A stretch of DNA of 64,000 nucleotides, from the NCBI RefSeq assembly GCF_018383905.1, contig NZ_JAGYWA010000009.1, positions 94,605-158,604 of the forward strand. Reading direction: 5' to 3'. This DNA is from Flavobacterium branchiicola (lineage in GTDB: Bacteria > Bacteroidota > Bacteroidia > Flavobacteriales > Flavobacteriaceae). Positions 28,234 to 36,922 of this stretch are shown piece after piece. The notes under the pieces were generated by a model that saw nothing but the letters and a program-made list of their open reading frames with translations, had not been told where the DNA came from and made no database searches. The stretch's first letter is position 1. Each line of letters starts with the position of its first letter. The position numbers and the translations under genes were made by a program.

Positions 28234-30160
28234 TTAATTTAAAAAAAAAGATAACAATTGATCACTTTTTTGGTTTTTTAAAGTTCCGTCATCCACTTTT
28301 AATTCTTTTAATAAATGAGCTGCCATACTTTTGTACTGCTTAACTTTTTGAGATGGAATTCGAGGTTCCAACATTAAAATTTGTTTAGCGGTAATTCCAG
28401 CATTAATTGTATCTTTATTATTCAAATAGGCGTTCATTAATTTAAATCGGTAGGAAAACTTAGAAGGAAGAAACATTACAAGCTGTTTATACTCATTTAT
28501 TGCATATGGGTACATTTTCATTTTTTCGTAACATGCTGCAGAGCCTAAGTACAAATCAGGAAGTGAACTGCCTTTTTTTGATTTATTAAAACAATCTAAA
28601 GCTTCATTATATTTGCCTTCTTTAAGATTTATTATTCCGTAATTTTTCCAATAATTACTATCTTCATTTAATTGCTTATTCAACCCGAACATAATGTGTG
28701 CTGCTTCCTTAAGTTTATATTCTTTCTGTAGTAAGTCAGCAATTTTATTTTGTCTTTGAGCTTTTCCTGTTTCAAAAAGATGATATAACATATAACAGCT
28801 AAAAACTAAAAGGACACTTTTAATAAAAACTAAGTTTGTCCTATTGTCTAAAGAAATTGTAAGAAGCGAAGGAAAGCCAATTGGATTTAAAAAAGTATTT
28901 ATCAAACCTGCATACATAATGAGCAATATCATAATTGGAGTAACTTGTATCGTAGAATTTACTAGGGAAATTCCAATAAAAGCAATAACTCCAGCGTATG
29001 CTGCATTAAAGTAACTGTCATCGATTATTTTTGGCTTAATTTCTTGAGGATTTATATTTCTTTTAACTTTTAAGGCTGATATTAGCAACCAAAAAAACAG
29101 GATCATAAAAAATAATCCAATAATACCACCCTCTACAAAATTGTATAGGAGTTCATTATGTGGCATAATTACAGGACCTGCATTTTTAATTTCGTCACTG
29201 TCAGCTTTACCTTCACTTATATATTTAGCTTGATATAAATTATAATTCTTCTCAAAATTCCCATAACCATATCCCATTACAGGTTTGTCTAATGCCATTA
29301 AAGATGAAACTTTCCAGATAAACTTTCTTCCATCTGAAGATTCTTTTTTAGCATTATATAAATGAGAACTTAAAGAAATTATAACTATTAAAGAGACTAT
29401 TAAAAGCCCCTTCATAGACGTTCTGTTTTTCGCGTCTTTTAGCCACTTAATAAAATTGTATTCCAGACTGTAAAAGACTGTTATAGACAAAATGGTTCCT
29501 ATAAATGCTGCTCTGCATTTTAATAAAACTAGAGATGATAAAATTATTGCAAAACAAAATAAGAGGAGTTTTTTGTATTTGGTCTTAAAAAGCACTAAAA
29601 ATGCAGGAGTTGTTAATGCTAAGAATATTGCTATAACATTTGGATTATTATAACTGCCTGTAACACTAAAAAAAGGATTTCTACTTGCAATTATTCCTAA
29701 AAACTGAAGTATGCAAAAGCATGCCTGAAATGTAGAAATCAGAGCAATTCCATATAATAACAATTTATGATTGAATTCTTTTTTATCACTCAAACCCGAA
29801 ATAATTATCAATAAAAAAGACAATGAAAAAAAATAGAGCATTTTATCATAAGTAGCATTACCTCTTAAAAACTGAAAAAAAAATGTATAAGCACCAAAAA
29901 ACAAATATTAGAATGGTTTTTTTTAAGAAACTGATTCTAATATTATTAAGTGAGATATATAGTAGTAATAAAATAAATGTTGCAATAGAAAAAAAATAGT
30001 TGCTGAAATAATTTAAATCATAGAAAAAGTCTAGTGAGATAGAACTAACACATATTAATAAAAAAAATAGTATGTGAAAAATGTAAAATTTAGAATTTAA
30101 TAATTTCAATTTGTATTTATTTATAGTTAATTTACTTACAAATCTATTACTAAAGTGCAA
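28234..30160 (-). pseudogene. O-antigen ligase/Wzy-like membrane protein with C-terminal TPRs, split by a frameshift
   Basis: Two overlapping minus-strand frames (30160-29858, 100 residues; and 29904-28234, about 550 residues) together make one protein of the expected form: several membrane helices, a Wzy_C-like centre (NNPNVIAIFLAL, SSDGRKFIWK, GYGYGNFEKNY, MPHNELLYNFVEGGIIGL) and a C-terminal TPR region (about the last 170 residues). The frames join at a run of nine A at 29875-29883; removing one base would read WCLYIFFQFLRGNATYDK without a break. This could be a real inactivation, a phase-variable tract, ribosomal slippage or a sequencing error. Intact relatives join or attach polysaccharide units at the outer face of the inner membrane. 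It is the first gene of the envelope operon, so it may couple polymer assembly to the downstream exported proteins. Confidence 0.8.
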
Positions 30161-30936
30161 ATTTTTTACATTTTATAAGATTTTTATTAAATTATTATAA
30201 AAATTATTTATTTTTAATATGATTGGTAATCAAAATCGACCAAAAGAGCACGCTAATAAATTAATTTTAATAAAATGTAAGTTTTTACGTAACCTGGTTT
30301 TGATTGAAATAGGTTGATTTTTAGGAAAATAGGTCTATTGAAAATCTATTTATGATAAAAAATTGAATTTTATAACTTTTTTTGAACCAAAAGGAATAAT
30401 TCTTTGCGTTGGATAAAATACATCTATTCTTGAGGAGAAAATAATTCAATAAAAATGGGTTAAAAGTAATAATTTCAGCCTTCTTTTTTAGTTTGTGTTT
30501 CTCAATGTCTTTACTTGTTAGGTACAGAAATTAACAGTTGAGTATTGAATGGTATTTCGGATCATGATTTACGAAGAAACTAAGAATCTCAATAAATAGA
30601 AGATAACATCTTCTAAATTTGTTATATCATTATTATCATTTTCTAAAGAGCACATTAATCCGTTCTTTCAGAGAGATTTAGAATCTTCTGAACTCTTTTT
30701 TTGTAGACCTAATTTATGAAATTTAATTATATTTGTAAGATACTAAATGTTTGTTAGGCGCCGCCAAAAGTTTAGTTAAACAGCTACTACCGCGGATTTT
30801 GACAATTGGTTTTGTATTTGGGATGATTTGCTTGGCCTGTTCGCTATCGCTTGGGCGATAAATCCTAATAATGGGTTTAGTTTCAAACCCTATAGTATTA
30901 GAATATTATGTAACTCTTTAAAAACGTACAGTATAA
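30161..30936. other. Divergent intergenic region with a GC-richer island and two hairpins
   Basis: No gene is recognised. The region must hold promoters for the minus operon and for the plus-strand lipoprotein. From about 30755 to 30860 base composition is clearly richer in G+C than its surroundings (TTAGGCGCCGCC, CCGCGG). It is followed by two small hairpins, TATCGC-TTGG-GCGATA at 30845-30860 and GGGTTT-AGTTTC-AAACCC at 30873-30890, about 47 bp before the lipoprotein start. Confidence 0.5.
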
Positions 30937-31659
30937 ATGATTAGATTTTTCACTTTTGGACTCTTATTGATTTTAGTTTCTTGTGGACAAAAAACGGATA
31001 ATAATAAAATTAACCAAGCCAAAGACAGTTTAACGTCTAAAATTGAAGTGAAAAATGAGTCAAAAAGCTCTGCAGAAGAGATAAGAAAACACGAAACATT
31101 TAATAAAAATATTGATTCAATTCCTGAAGATCTGAAATCTTTTATTCCTGCAAATTATTCTGCAATTAGGATATCATCGGGAGACGCAAATTTTGATGGA
31201 TTAACAGATAAAATTTTAGTCCTAAGAAAAGATACAGAGGAAACAACTTCCAATTATAACGAAGACAAACCTGACAAACGACCTTTATTGTTATTATTAG
31301 GACAACCTGATAATTCATATACTCTTATATTTAGAAATGATAACGCCGTTTATTGTATCGACTGTGGCGGAGTTTTTGGAGATCCTTTTACTGGAGTAAC
31401 AATTAAAAACGGTTACTTTTCAATTGAACACGGAATCGCAGGGGGACAACATTGGGAGCAAGTAACAACATTTAAATATGACAGATTGAAGAATAATTGG
31501 TTTCTTTATAAAGATCATTATATAAGTTATAAACTAAACGAAAGTGATGCCTCAGATGCAGAAGCTTTAGTCATTGATGTTGACAAAATGCAAACTTCAA
31601 AAGATTTTGGAATTATTTCCTTTGACAAGTTCAATATTTATAATGAAGATGGCAATTAG
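30937..31659 (+). CDS. Lipoprotein of unknown function
   Basis: 240 residues. The N-terminal signal ends in the lipobox LVSC (Cys16), so the protein should be lipid-anchored. A charged linker follows, and then a globular domain with GDANFDGLTDKILVLRK, an FG-GAP/VCBS-like Asp-rich strand, CIDCGGVFGDPF (a CxxC pair) and an EHGIAGGQHWEQVTTFKY block. I have seen the same combination in conserved hypothetical proteins of several phyla, but I know no function. It stands alone, with tandem hairpins upstream and about 390 bp of noncoding DNA after it. Confidence 0.8.
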   Translation: MIRFFTFGLLLILVSCGQKTDNNKINQAKDSLTSKIEVKNESKSSAEEIRKHETFNKNIDSIPEDLKSFIPANYSAIRISSGDANFDGLTDKILVLRKDTEETTSNYNEDKPDKRPLLLLLGQPDNSYTLIFRNDNAVYCIDCGGVFGDPFTGVTIKNGYFSIEHGIAGGQHWEQVTTFKYDRLKNNWFLYKDHYISYKLNESDASDAEALVIDVDKMQTSKDFGIISFDKFNIYNEDGN

Positions 31660-31993
31660 GGTAGCACATAATAGCGAAGGTTGGGCAATGCATCAAATAA
31701 GTTGATGAAATTCCACACATAATAAAATGTGAGAAAAAGTTTGGCAATCAAAGATATATCTATAAGCTGTGCAGGAAAACAAGAGTTAGAAAATATATTT
31801 ATCAACCTTACATAAAGTTAGAGTCTCTTTATAACTATATAAAAAACAAATGAAATTTCATCTGGCTGGTTTGTGCTTTAGAAAGAGATTTTAAAATTAG
31901 ATTTTCGAAAAAAAATAAATGAGCATTTTACCCCACTTAACTTTGTCTATAGTTTTTGTTTGCCTATCCCACATTACTTCTGAATGTTTATAC
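31660..31993. other. Noncoding stretch after the lipoprotein gene
   Basis: No coding region or convincing structure was found on either strand; the region ends at the terminator of the alpha-amylase gene. Confidence 0.4.
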
Positions 31994-32025
31994 AAAAAAG
32001 CCCAAACTAATAGTAAGTTTGAGCT
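31994..32025 (-). terminator. Rho-independent terminator of the alpha-amylase gene
   Basis: On the minus strand a 10-bp stem (AGCTCAAACT / AGTTTGGGCT, one G-T pair) with a 7-nt loop is followed by a run of six T. It starts about 25 bp past the amylase stop codon. Confidence 0.85.
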
Positions 32026-32050
32026 TTCTAAATTATTTTAAAAAAAATGA

Positions 32051-35000
32051 TTATTTTTTAATAATTTTTTGGATGTATTCTTGCCCGTCTATAAAATGAA
32101 TTTTAACAAAATAAAGACCGGTTGACAAATTATTTACATTAATAGTATTACTAGTTATTTTTCCAGTTTGAACTGTTGTGCCACTATTAGACAGAATTTG
32201 ATACTCCAAAGCCGTTACATCAGAACTAATTTGAAGCAGGTTACCAACCGGATTTGGATATAATGATATTGACACACTTTTGGTGGCTATCTCTTCTTTT
32301 TTGATTTCAATTTTTGAGGTACTTACTCCCCAAGTAAAGGAGTAACCATCTGTTTTATTTAATAAATCTGCCGTTTGATTAGCGGTTCCACCGGAACCAT
32401 TATTAAAAATCAAATTAATAGATGCTGGACCTGTTATAGTATATTTATAAAAACCATTTGTATCTGCTGTCATCGATACACCAGGCCAAGTGGTATTAGC
32501 AGCGCTTCCTGTCGGAACCGCATTCCAATAATGTACTTTTGGTATTCCTGTCCATGTCGTTGGAGGTTTAAAATAAACAGTCAAAGTTGGAATACTAACA
32601 AACGAATAAACTTCTGTTTTTATATTTGATGATGTTCCTGCAGTATTCACAACTAATGCTCTTACCGTTGTGTCTGCTGTAATAGAAAGTGTCTTTGTTC
32701 CAACAGCCGATGCTGAAGCAACAGTTGGAACTGTTCCATCCAAAGTATAATAAATCGTAGATGTATTTACATTGGCAGTCAATACTATATTTACGGTCGT
32801 TCCTGTAGAAAATGTCCCTCCAGTTTGCTGTATTGTTAAATCAGGAGCAAGAGTTGGGCATCTGTTAGCTGGTTCAGCATTTAGCCAGCCTGAATCATAA
32901 TATTTGATCCCGGCTGAAGCCGTTAAATCTGCTGTTTTTAAAGTTCCATCATTAAAAATTAAACTTGAAGCGCTAACCGTTGACGGAAAAGTAAATTTAT
33001 ACCAATCCCCACAATCTTGCGTCATAGCGGTTCCTGGCCAAGTGACTGCCGGTGCAGTTCCTGTAGTTGCCCAATAATACACTTTTATTGATGAAGCCCA
33101 TGATGATGGCTTTTTGAAATAAACAGTAAAGGTACCTGGAGCGCTAAAAGTATAGGTTTCCGTTTTTAACGCCGAAGAAATTCCATCTGTATTTTTAACA
33201 AAAGCTTTTATTGTAGTATTAGCAGTAATAATAAGTGCTTTTGTGCCAACCGCAGATGCTGAAGCCGTTGTTGGTGTTGTGCCATCTAATGTATAATAGA
33301 TCGTAGATGTATTTACATTAGCATTCAAGGTAACATTTACTGTCGTTCCGGTTGTAAATGTTCCTCCTGCCTGTAGTATTGTCAAATCAGGAGCTACAAA
33401 GGGACATCTGTTTGTAGGTTCTGCACTCAGCCAGCCTGAATCATAATATTTAATGCCAGCTGAAGCTGTTAAATCGGATGTTTTTAAAGTTCCATCAGTA
33501 AAAATGATATTAGAACTACTTACCGTTGACGGGAAAGTATAGGTATACCAATCTCCACAATCTTGTGTCATTGCGGCTCCTGGCCAAGTTACAGCCGGAG
33601 CTGTTCCTGTTGTTCCCCAATAGTAAACTTTTATTGCAGAACCCCATGCTGACGGTTTTTTGAAATATAATGTAAATGTTGGTGTGGCGGCAAAAGTATA
33701 GTTTTCAGTATACAAAATAGAACTGGCATTTGCGGTATTTTTTACAAACGCTTTCAATGTGGTATTAGCAGTAATAGAAAGCGTTTTTGTGCCAACCGCT
33801 GAAAGTGATGCCGTAGTAGGAGTAGTTCCATCTAAGGTATAGTAGATAGTTGACGAGGAATTATTAGCAGTCAGTACTGTATTAATCGTCGTTCCTGTAG
33901 AAAATGTACCTCCGGCTTGCGAAATAGTTAAGCTTGGAACATCGACAACAGTACCTTTATCCCAAATAGCAAAACCAGTTCCAGATAACTTTAAAGTCCA
34001 GCCCGTTCCAGACGGATTCCAATTATCAGAACCTAATTTCATGGCTACCTTGTCATCAATAATTGCAGCATATAAATTATTTGTAGCAGCAACGATATTC
34101 AATGACGAAGTACTACTCAAGCCGTTATCTTTTCTAATTTTAATCATTGCATCAATTTCATTTTTGATACCCCAATTAAAATAATGTGGCCACCAAACCA
34201 TAGGTGTTCCTGGATGGGTTAATATATACGCATATCCTTTTAATACTTGATCACCTGGAAAAATCCATAAGTCTTGCCCATAGGGTTTTGGTCCTGTATC
34301 ATGGTTATCTAACATTGTCACTGCATTTGATGGCCATATTCCGATCAATCCTGATGCTTTTCCAGAGCCATCTTTTAAATAACTCAAATTATTATCTCGA
34401 AAAGCATTTTGCAAAGAGCTCTTTGTAGAAAAATCAAAAGCAGTAGAAGATGCTGTTGCTGTTCCTGCTTTTGTATAGTCCATCCATTTTACTATTCTGT
34501 TTCTGTCTCCTTCCAGTAATTCTCCAACAGAAAAATAGGGATTTGTTGCATCATTATACTCTTTGATATATTTACCATCGTATCCATGCACAAAGTCATA
34601 GCGCCATCCATCAAAACCAATATCATTTTTTAGCCAATTCATCCAGGTTTTGATACCTTCTCTAACCAATGCGTTAGAATGATCCAAATCTCTCGCTGCA
34701 GAAAATCCTCCTGATTCTCCTGGCGATTTTAAACCTGCGGCAACTGGATCATAGTCAGCATTACCGGTGCCTTTTTGGCCGCTGGCACTTATGTTGGAAG
34801 TATTGCAAATAGACCAGGTTTCTGCTGGCGTATTCCAAGAAGGCGTCGAGAAATCATACCAGCCTAAAGTTCCCCCTCGATGATTTATTACAATATCAGC
34901 GATTACTTTAATATTTTTTGAATGCAGATCAGAAATTAAAGACACTAATTGTGCCTGAGTTCCGTGTGCATTGTTTAAATCATACCATACGGTAGGAATA

Positions 35001-35236
35001 TAACCCATCCCTCCGGTAGATTTACTTGGTGGCGGAAGCCAAATAGCATCAAAACCGGCTGTCTGCAAAACGGAAGAATTACTTTTGACTACTTCATACC
35101 ATTTCGTAGCTGATACATCTGTAGTCCAATGAAATCCTTGAATCATTACTTCTTTTCCTGTTGCTTTTGTTTGTGAAAAAACAAATGACTGCAGAAAAAA
35201 AAACAGGAATAATAAAAAATAGTTTTTTAATTTCAT
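32051..35236 (-). CDS. Secreted multidomain alpha-amylase (GH13, plant-like subfamily) with three repeat units and T9SS tail
   Basis: 1061 residues with a signal peptide (ending VFSQ). The catalytic GH13 domain (about 25-430) begins MIQGFHW and has ADIVINHRGG, GWRYDFVHGY with nucleophile Asp214, SVGELLEGD with acid/base Glu239 and DNHDTGP with Asp313, closest to the plant-like GH13_6 type. It is followed by three ~182-residue units, each made of a chitobiase-C-like Ig domain (GGTFSTGTT...YYTLDGTTPT) and a CBM26-like starch-binding domain (YFKKPSxWxSxIKVYYW...WPG). The C-terminus is a T9SS type A sorting domain (LYPNPVGNLLQISS ... YIQKIIKK). The enzyme should be exported to the surface or medium to cut starch, and the repeats should raise its affinity for granules. 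No other starch gene lies nearby. Confidence 0.95.
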   Translation of the reverse strand: MKLKNYFLLFLFFFLQSFVFSQTKATGKEVMIQGFHWTTDVSATKWYEVVKSNSSVLQTAGFDAIWLPPPSKSTGGMGYIPTVWYDLNNAHGTQAQLVSLISDLHSKNIKVIADIVINHRGGTLGWYDFSTPSWNTPAETWSICNTSNISASGQKGTGNADYDPVAAGLKSPGESGGFSAARDLDHSNALVREGIKTWMNWLKNDIGFDGWRYDFVHGYDGKYIKEYNDATNPYFSVGELLEGDRNRIVKWMDYTKAGTATASSTAFDFSTKSSLQNAFRDNNLSYLKDGSGKASGLIGIWPSNAVTMLDNHDTGPKPYGQDLWIFPGDQVLKGYAYILTHPGTPMVWWPHYFNWGIKNEIDAMIKIRKDNGLSSTSSLNIVAATNNLYAAIIDDKVAMKLGSDNWNPSGTGWTLKLSGTGFAIWDKGTVVDVPSLTISQAGGTFSTGTTINTVLTANNSSSTIYYTLDGTTPTTASLSAVGTKTLSITANTTLKAFVKNTANASSILYTENYTFAATPTFTLYFKKPSAWGSAIKVYYWGTTGTAPAVTWPGAAMTQDCGDWYTYTFPSTVSSSNIIFTDGTLKTSDLTASAGIKYYDSGWLSAEPTNRCPFVAPDLTILQAGGTFTTGTTVNVTLNANVNTSTIYYTLDGTTPTTASASAVGTKALIITANTTIKAFVKNTDGISSALKTETYTFSAPGTFTVYFKKPSSWASSIKVYYWATTGTAPAVTWPGTAMTQDCGDWYKFTFPSTVSASSLIFNDGTLKTADLTASAGIKYYDSGWLNAEPANRCPTLAPDLTIQQTGGTFSTGTTVNIVLTANVNTSTIYYTLDGTVPTVASASAVGTKTLSITADTTVRALVVNTAGTSSNIKTEVYSFVSIPTLTVYFKPPTTWTGIPKVHYWNAVPTGSAANTTWPGVSMTADTNGFYKYTITGPASINLIFNNGSGGTANQTADLLNKTDGYSFTWGVSTSKIEIKKEEIATKSVSISLYPNPVGNLLQISSDVTALEYQILSNSGTTVQTGKITSNTINVNNLSTGLYFVKIHFIDGQEYIQKIIKK
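32294..33931 (-). repeat. Three tandem 546-bp repeats inside the alpha-amylase gene
   Basis: Unit starts lie at 33931, 33385 and 32839 (minus strand), exactly 546 bp (182 codons) apart. Units 1 and 2 are nearly identical in protein sequence; unit 3 diverges in its CBM half. Each unit encodes an Ig-like linker domain plus a CBM26-like domain, so the array grows by whole functional pairs. Confidence 0.9.
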
Positions 35237-35565
35237 AAGGTTAGTTTTTAATTAGGTTTAAGTTAATGTTTTGTGAAATTAATAATATATAATGTAATTT
35301 TTTGCGTATAATATTTATTTGAGCTTGATATTATGTAAATAATTAACACTACAACGTTATAGTCTTGGTAGTTGTTGATAAAAAGTTAACAAGAAGCAAC
35401 CGCAAATTTTTTCTGTTTGTAGAATTTTAAAAGTTTTCTTTAATCCTTGTTAGTTAGTTATTTAGTTAATTTTTCTTATAGATTGATTTTAAATTTTGTT
35501 TTTGCCGGTAACAGGGGAGTTAGGAGGAGAGCGCAGTTGATTTTATTGGCTATATATTTTATAGG
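35237..35565. other. Promoter region of the alpha-amylase gene
   Basis: This stretch lies upstream of the minus-strand amylase and before an AraC fragment on the plus strand. It is AT-rich with no recognised gene. The amylase promoter must lie here, but no match to the Bacteroidetes promoter was clear enough to place. Confidence 0.4.
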
Positions 35566-35850
35566 TATTTAATTGCAAACGGAATTCCGACAGTTTAGAA
35601 TATAGCTAAAGAGTTTCATTTAAGTCCTAATTATCTCTCTGATATGTTACGTATACAGACCGGTAAGACAACGCAACAGTATATCCAAAATAGAGTAATA
35701 GAAAAAGCAAAAGAACTTTTATCGACGACTTATATGTCTGTATCTGAGATTGCATACCGATTGGGTTTTGAATATCCGCAATCGTTTCATCGTTTATTTA
35801 AAAACCAAGTGACCGTTTCTCCATTAGAATTTAGGCAATCTTTTAATTGA
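35566..35850 (+). pseudogene. AraC-family regulator remnant with in-frame stop
   Basis: An open frame from 35644 encodes 68 residues that match the C-terminal half of an AraC-type DNA-binding domain (GKTTQQYIQNRVIEKAKELL, SVSEIAYRLGFEYPQSFHRLFK, SPLEFRQ). Upstream codons in the same frame still match (YLIANGIPTV, then a TAG at 35596-35598, then NIAKEFHLSPNYLSD), with the stop where Gln is usual (a CAG to TAG change). The usual ~190-residue N-terminal sensor domain is absent. It is therefore a decayed gene, perhaps once a regulator of the neighbouring amylase; expression of the 68-residue piece cannot be excluded. Confidence 0.78.
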
Positions 35851-36922
35851 AAATTAATTTATTCTAAAGAGCTGTTTTTTGAATCTTTTAGTTGTATAAA
35901 AATTACAGTGTTAAAAAAAACAAGTCGTCATTCTTTTTTTTCAGAACCACTTTAGTTTTTTGTGGCAAAATTGAAGTAAACTCCATAAGAATAATGCGTT
36001 TATTATTGCAGCAGAAAACATGAATTGTTTCACATAAAATACTTGAAATACAGATCTTAATCATATAAAATTCATTGCTCAGCTCTATTTGGTTTGAAAA
36101 AATTAAATGGAGCTGATTTTTTTTGAAGTTGCACTACGTCAGTAAGTTAATGTGGTATTTTCCATTGTCAAAAAATCTCTTTTTTTGATATAATTAATGT
36201 AAATACATATTACTAAAACTGGTTTTAAAATGTTAGGATAATTATAAAAAACAACGCTTTTGCATTTGAAAATTATTACAAAAAACAATCCAAAAGCCAA
36301 AGTTAAGTAGAATCTAATGTAGGTAGAAAGTCCTTGTTTTATTTTTCGAATAGCAAAAAGTTTAATCTCGATTAACTTTATCTTTTTTTCTGTCTGTAAG
36401 ATGTTAAATATCTGTTTTATAGTGACGCGAGTACCTATGTGGTATGTGTTTTTTAGGATATACACTGGGTTATGGAATACATTTGCCCCATGTTTTTATG
36501 TAATGTGATTATTGTTCCCAAATCAATTTCATATTATAAATTATGTACTTAACCTCAAGAGTTTTTGAAAATAGTGGCTGTTATTTTTCTTGTTAAACAA
36601 AGTTAACAGATTACAAAAATCAAATTATTTTCTACCAAAGAATTACTAAGTTATTAATGCAAACTAAAGATTTGAAGGGTATCTAATTATTGTAAAAAAG
36701 CGCACAGGATTTTGCCTTTGCTGCTGTTTTATATAAGAATGAATATTGGATCAAATCTTAATGTTGTGTCTAATAAATGTAATTACTCATTAGAGTGTAA
36801 TAGTTAAACGGCTTATATATTATTATGAATCATTTTTATTTTTTGAGGCGGGTTATGCCTTGGACAAAATTATTTTATAAAATCTTTTTTAATCAATTTG
36901 AAAATAGTAAAACTGCGAAACA
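35851..36922. other. Long noncoding stretch before the adhesin gene
   Basis: About 1.07 kb, very AT-rich. The only structure I can support is the terminator-like hairpin at 36080-36124. A 108-codon minus-strand frame (36465-36139) shows no family resemblance and an amino-acid mix typical of translated AT-rich spacer DNA. The adhesin promoter should lie in the last 200 bp. Confidence 0.45.
36080..36124 (+). terminator. Orphan terminator-like hairpin
   Basis: 11-bp stem CAGCTCTATTT / AAATGGAGCTG (one G-T pair), 14-nt loop, followed directly by A and eight T on the plus strand. It lies about 230 bp after the AraC remnant with no other gene before it. Confidence 0.75.

Noticed and set aside
30752..30760. 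GTTAGGC, resembling one end of an integron attC site
   Set aside because: No matching RYYYAAC end within 150 bp and no cassette structure or integrase; GTTAGGC also occurs alone near 50416.
36139..36465. 108-codon open frame on the minus strand
   Set aside because: Its composition (Ile, Lys, Tyr, Phe) is that of translated AT-rich spacer, no domain or signal peptide is convincing, and a plus-strand terminator overlaps the area just before it.
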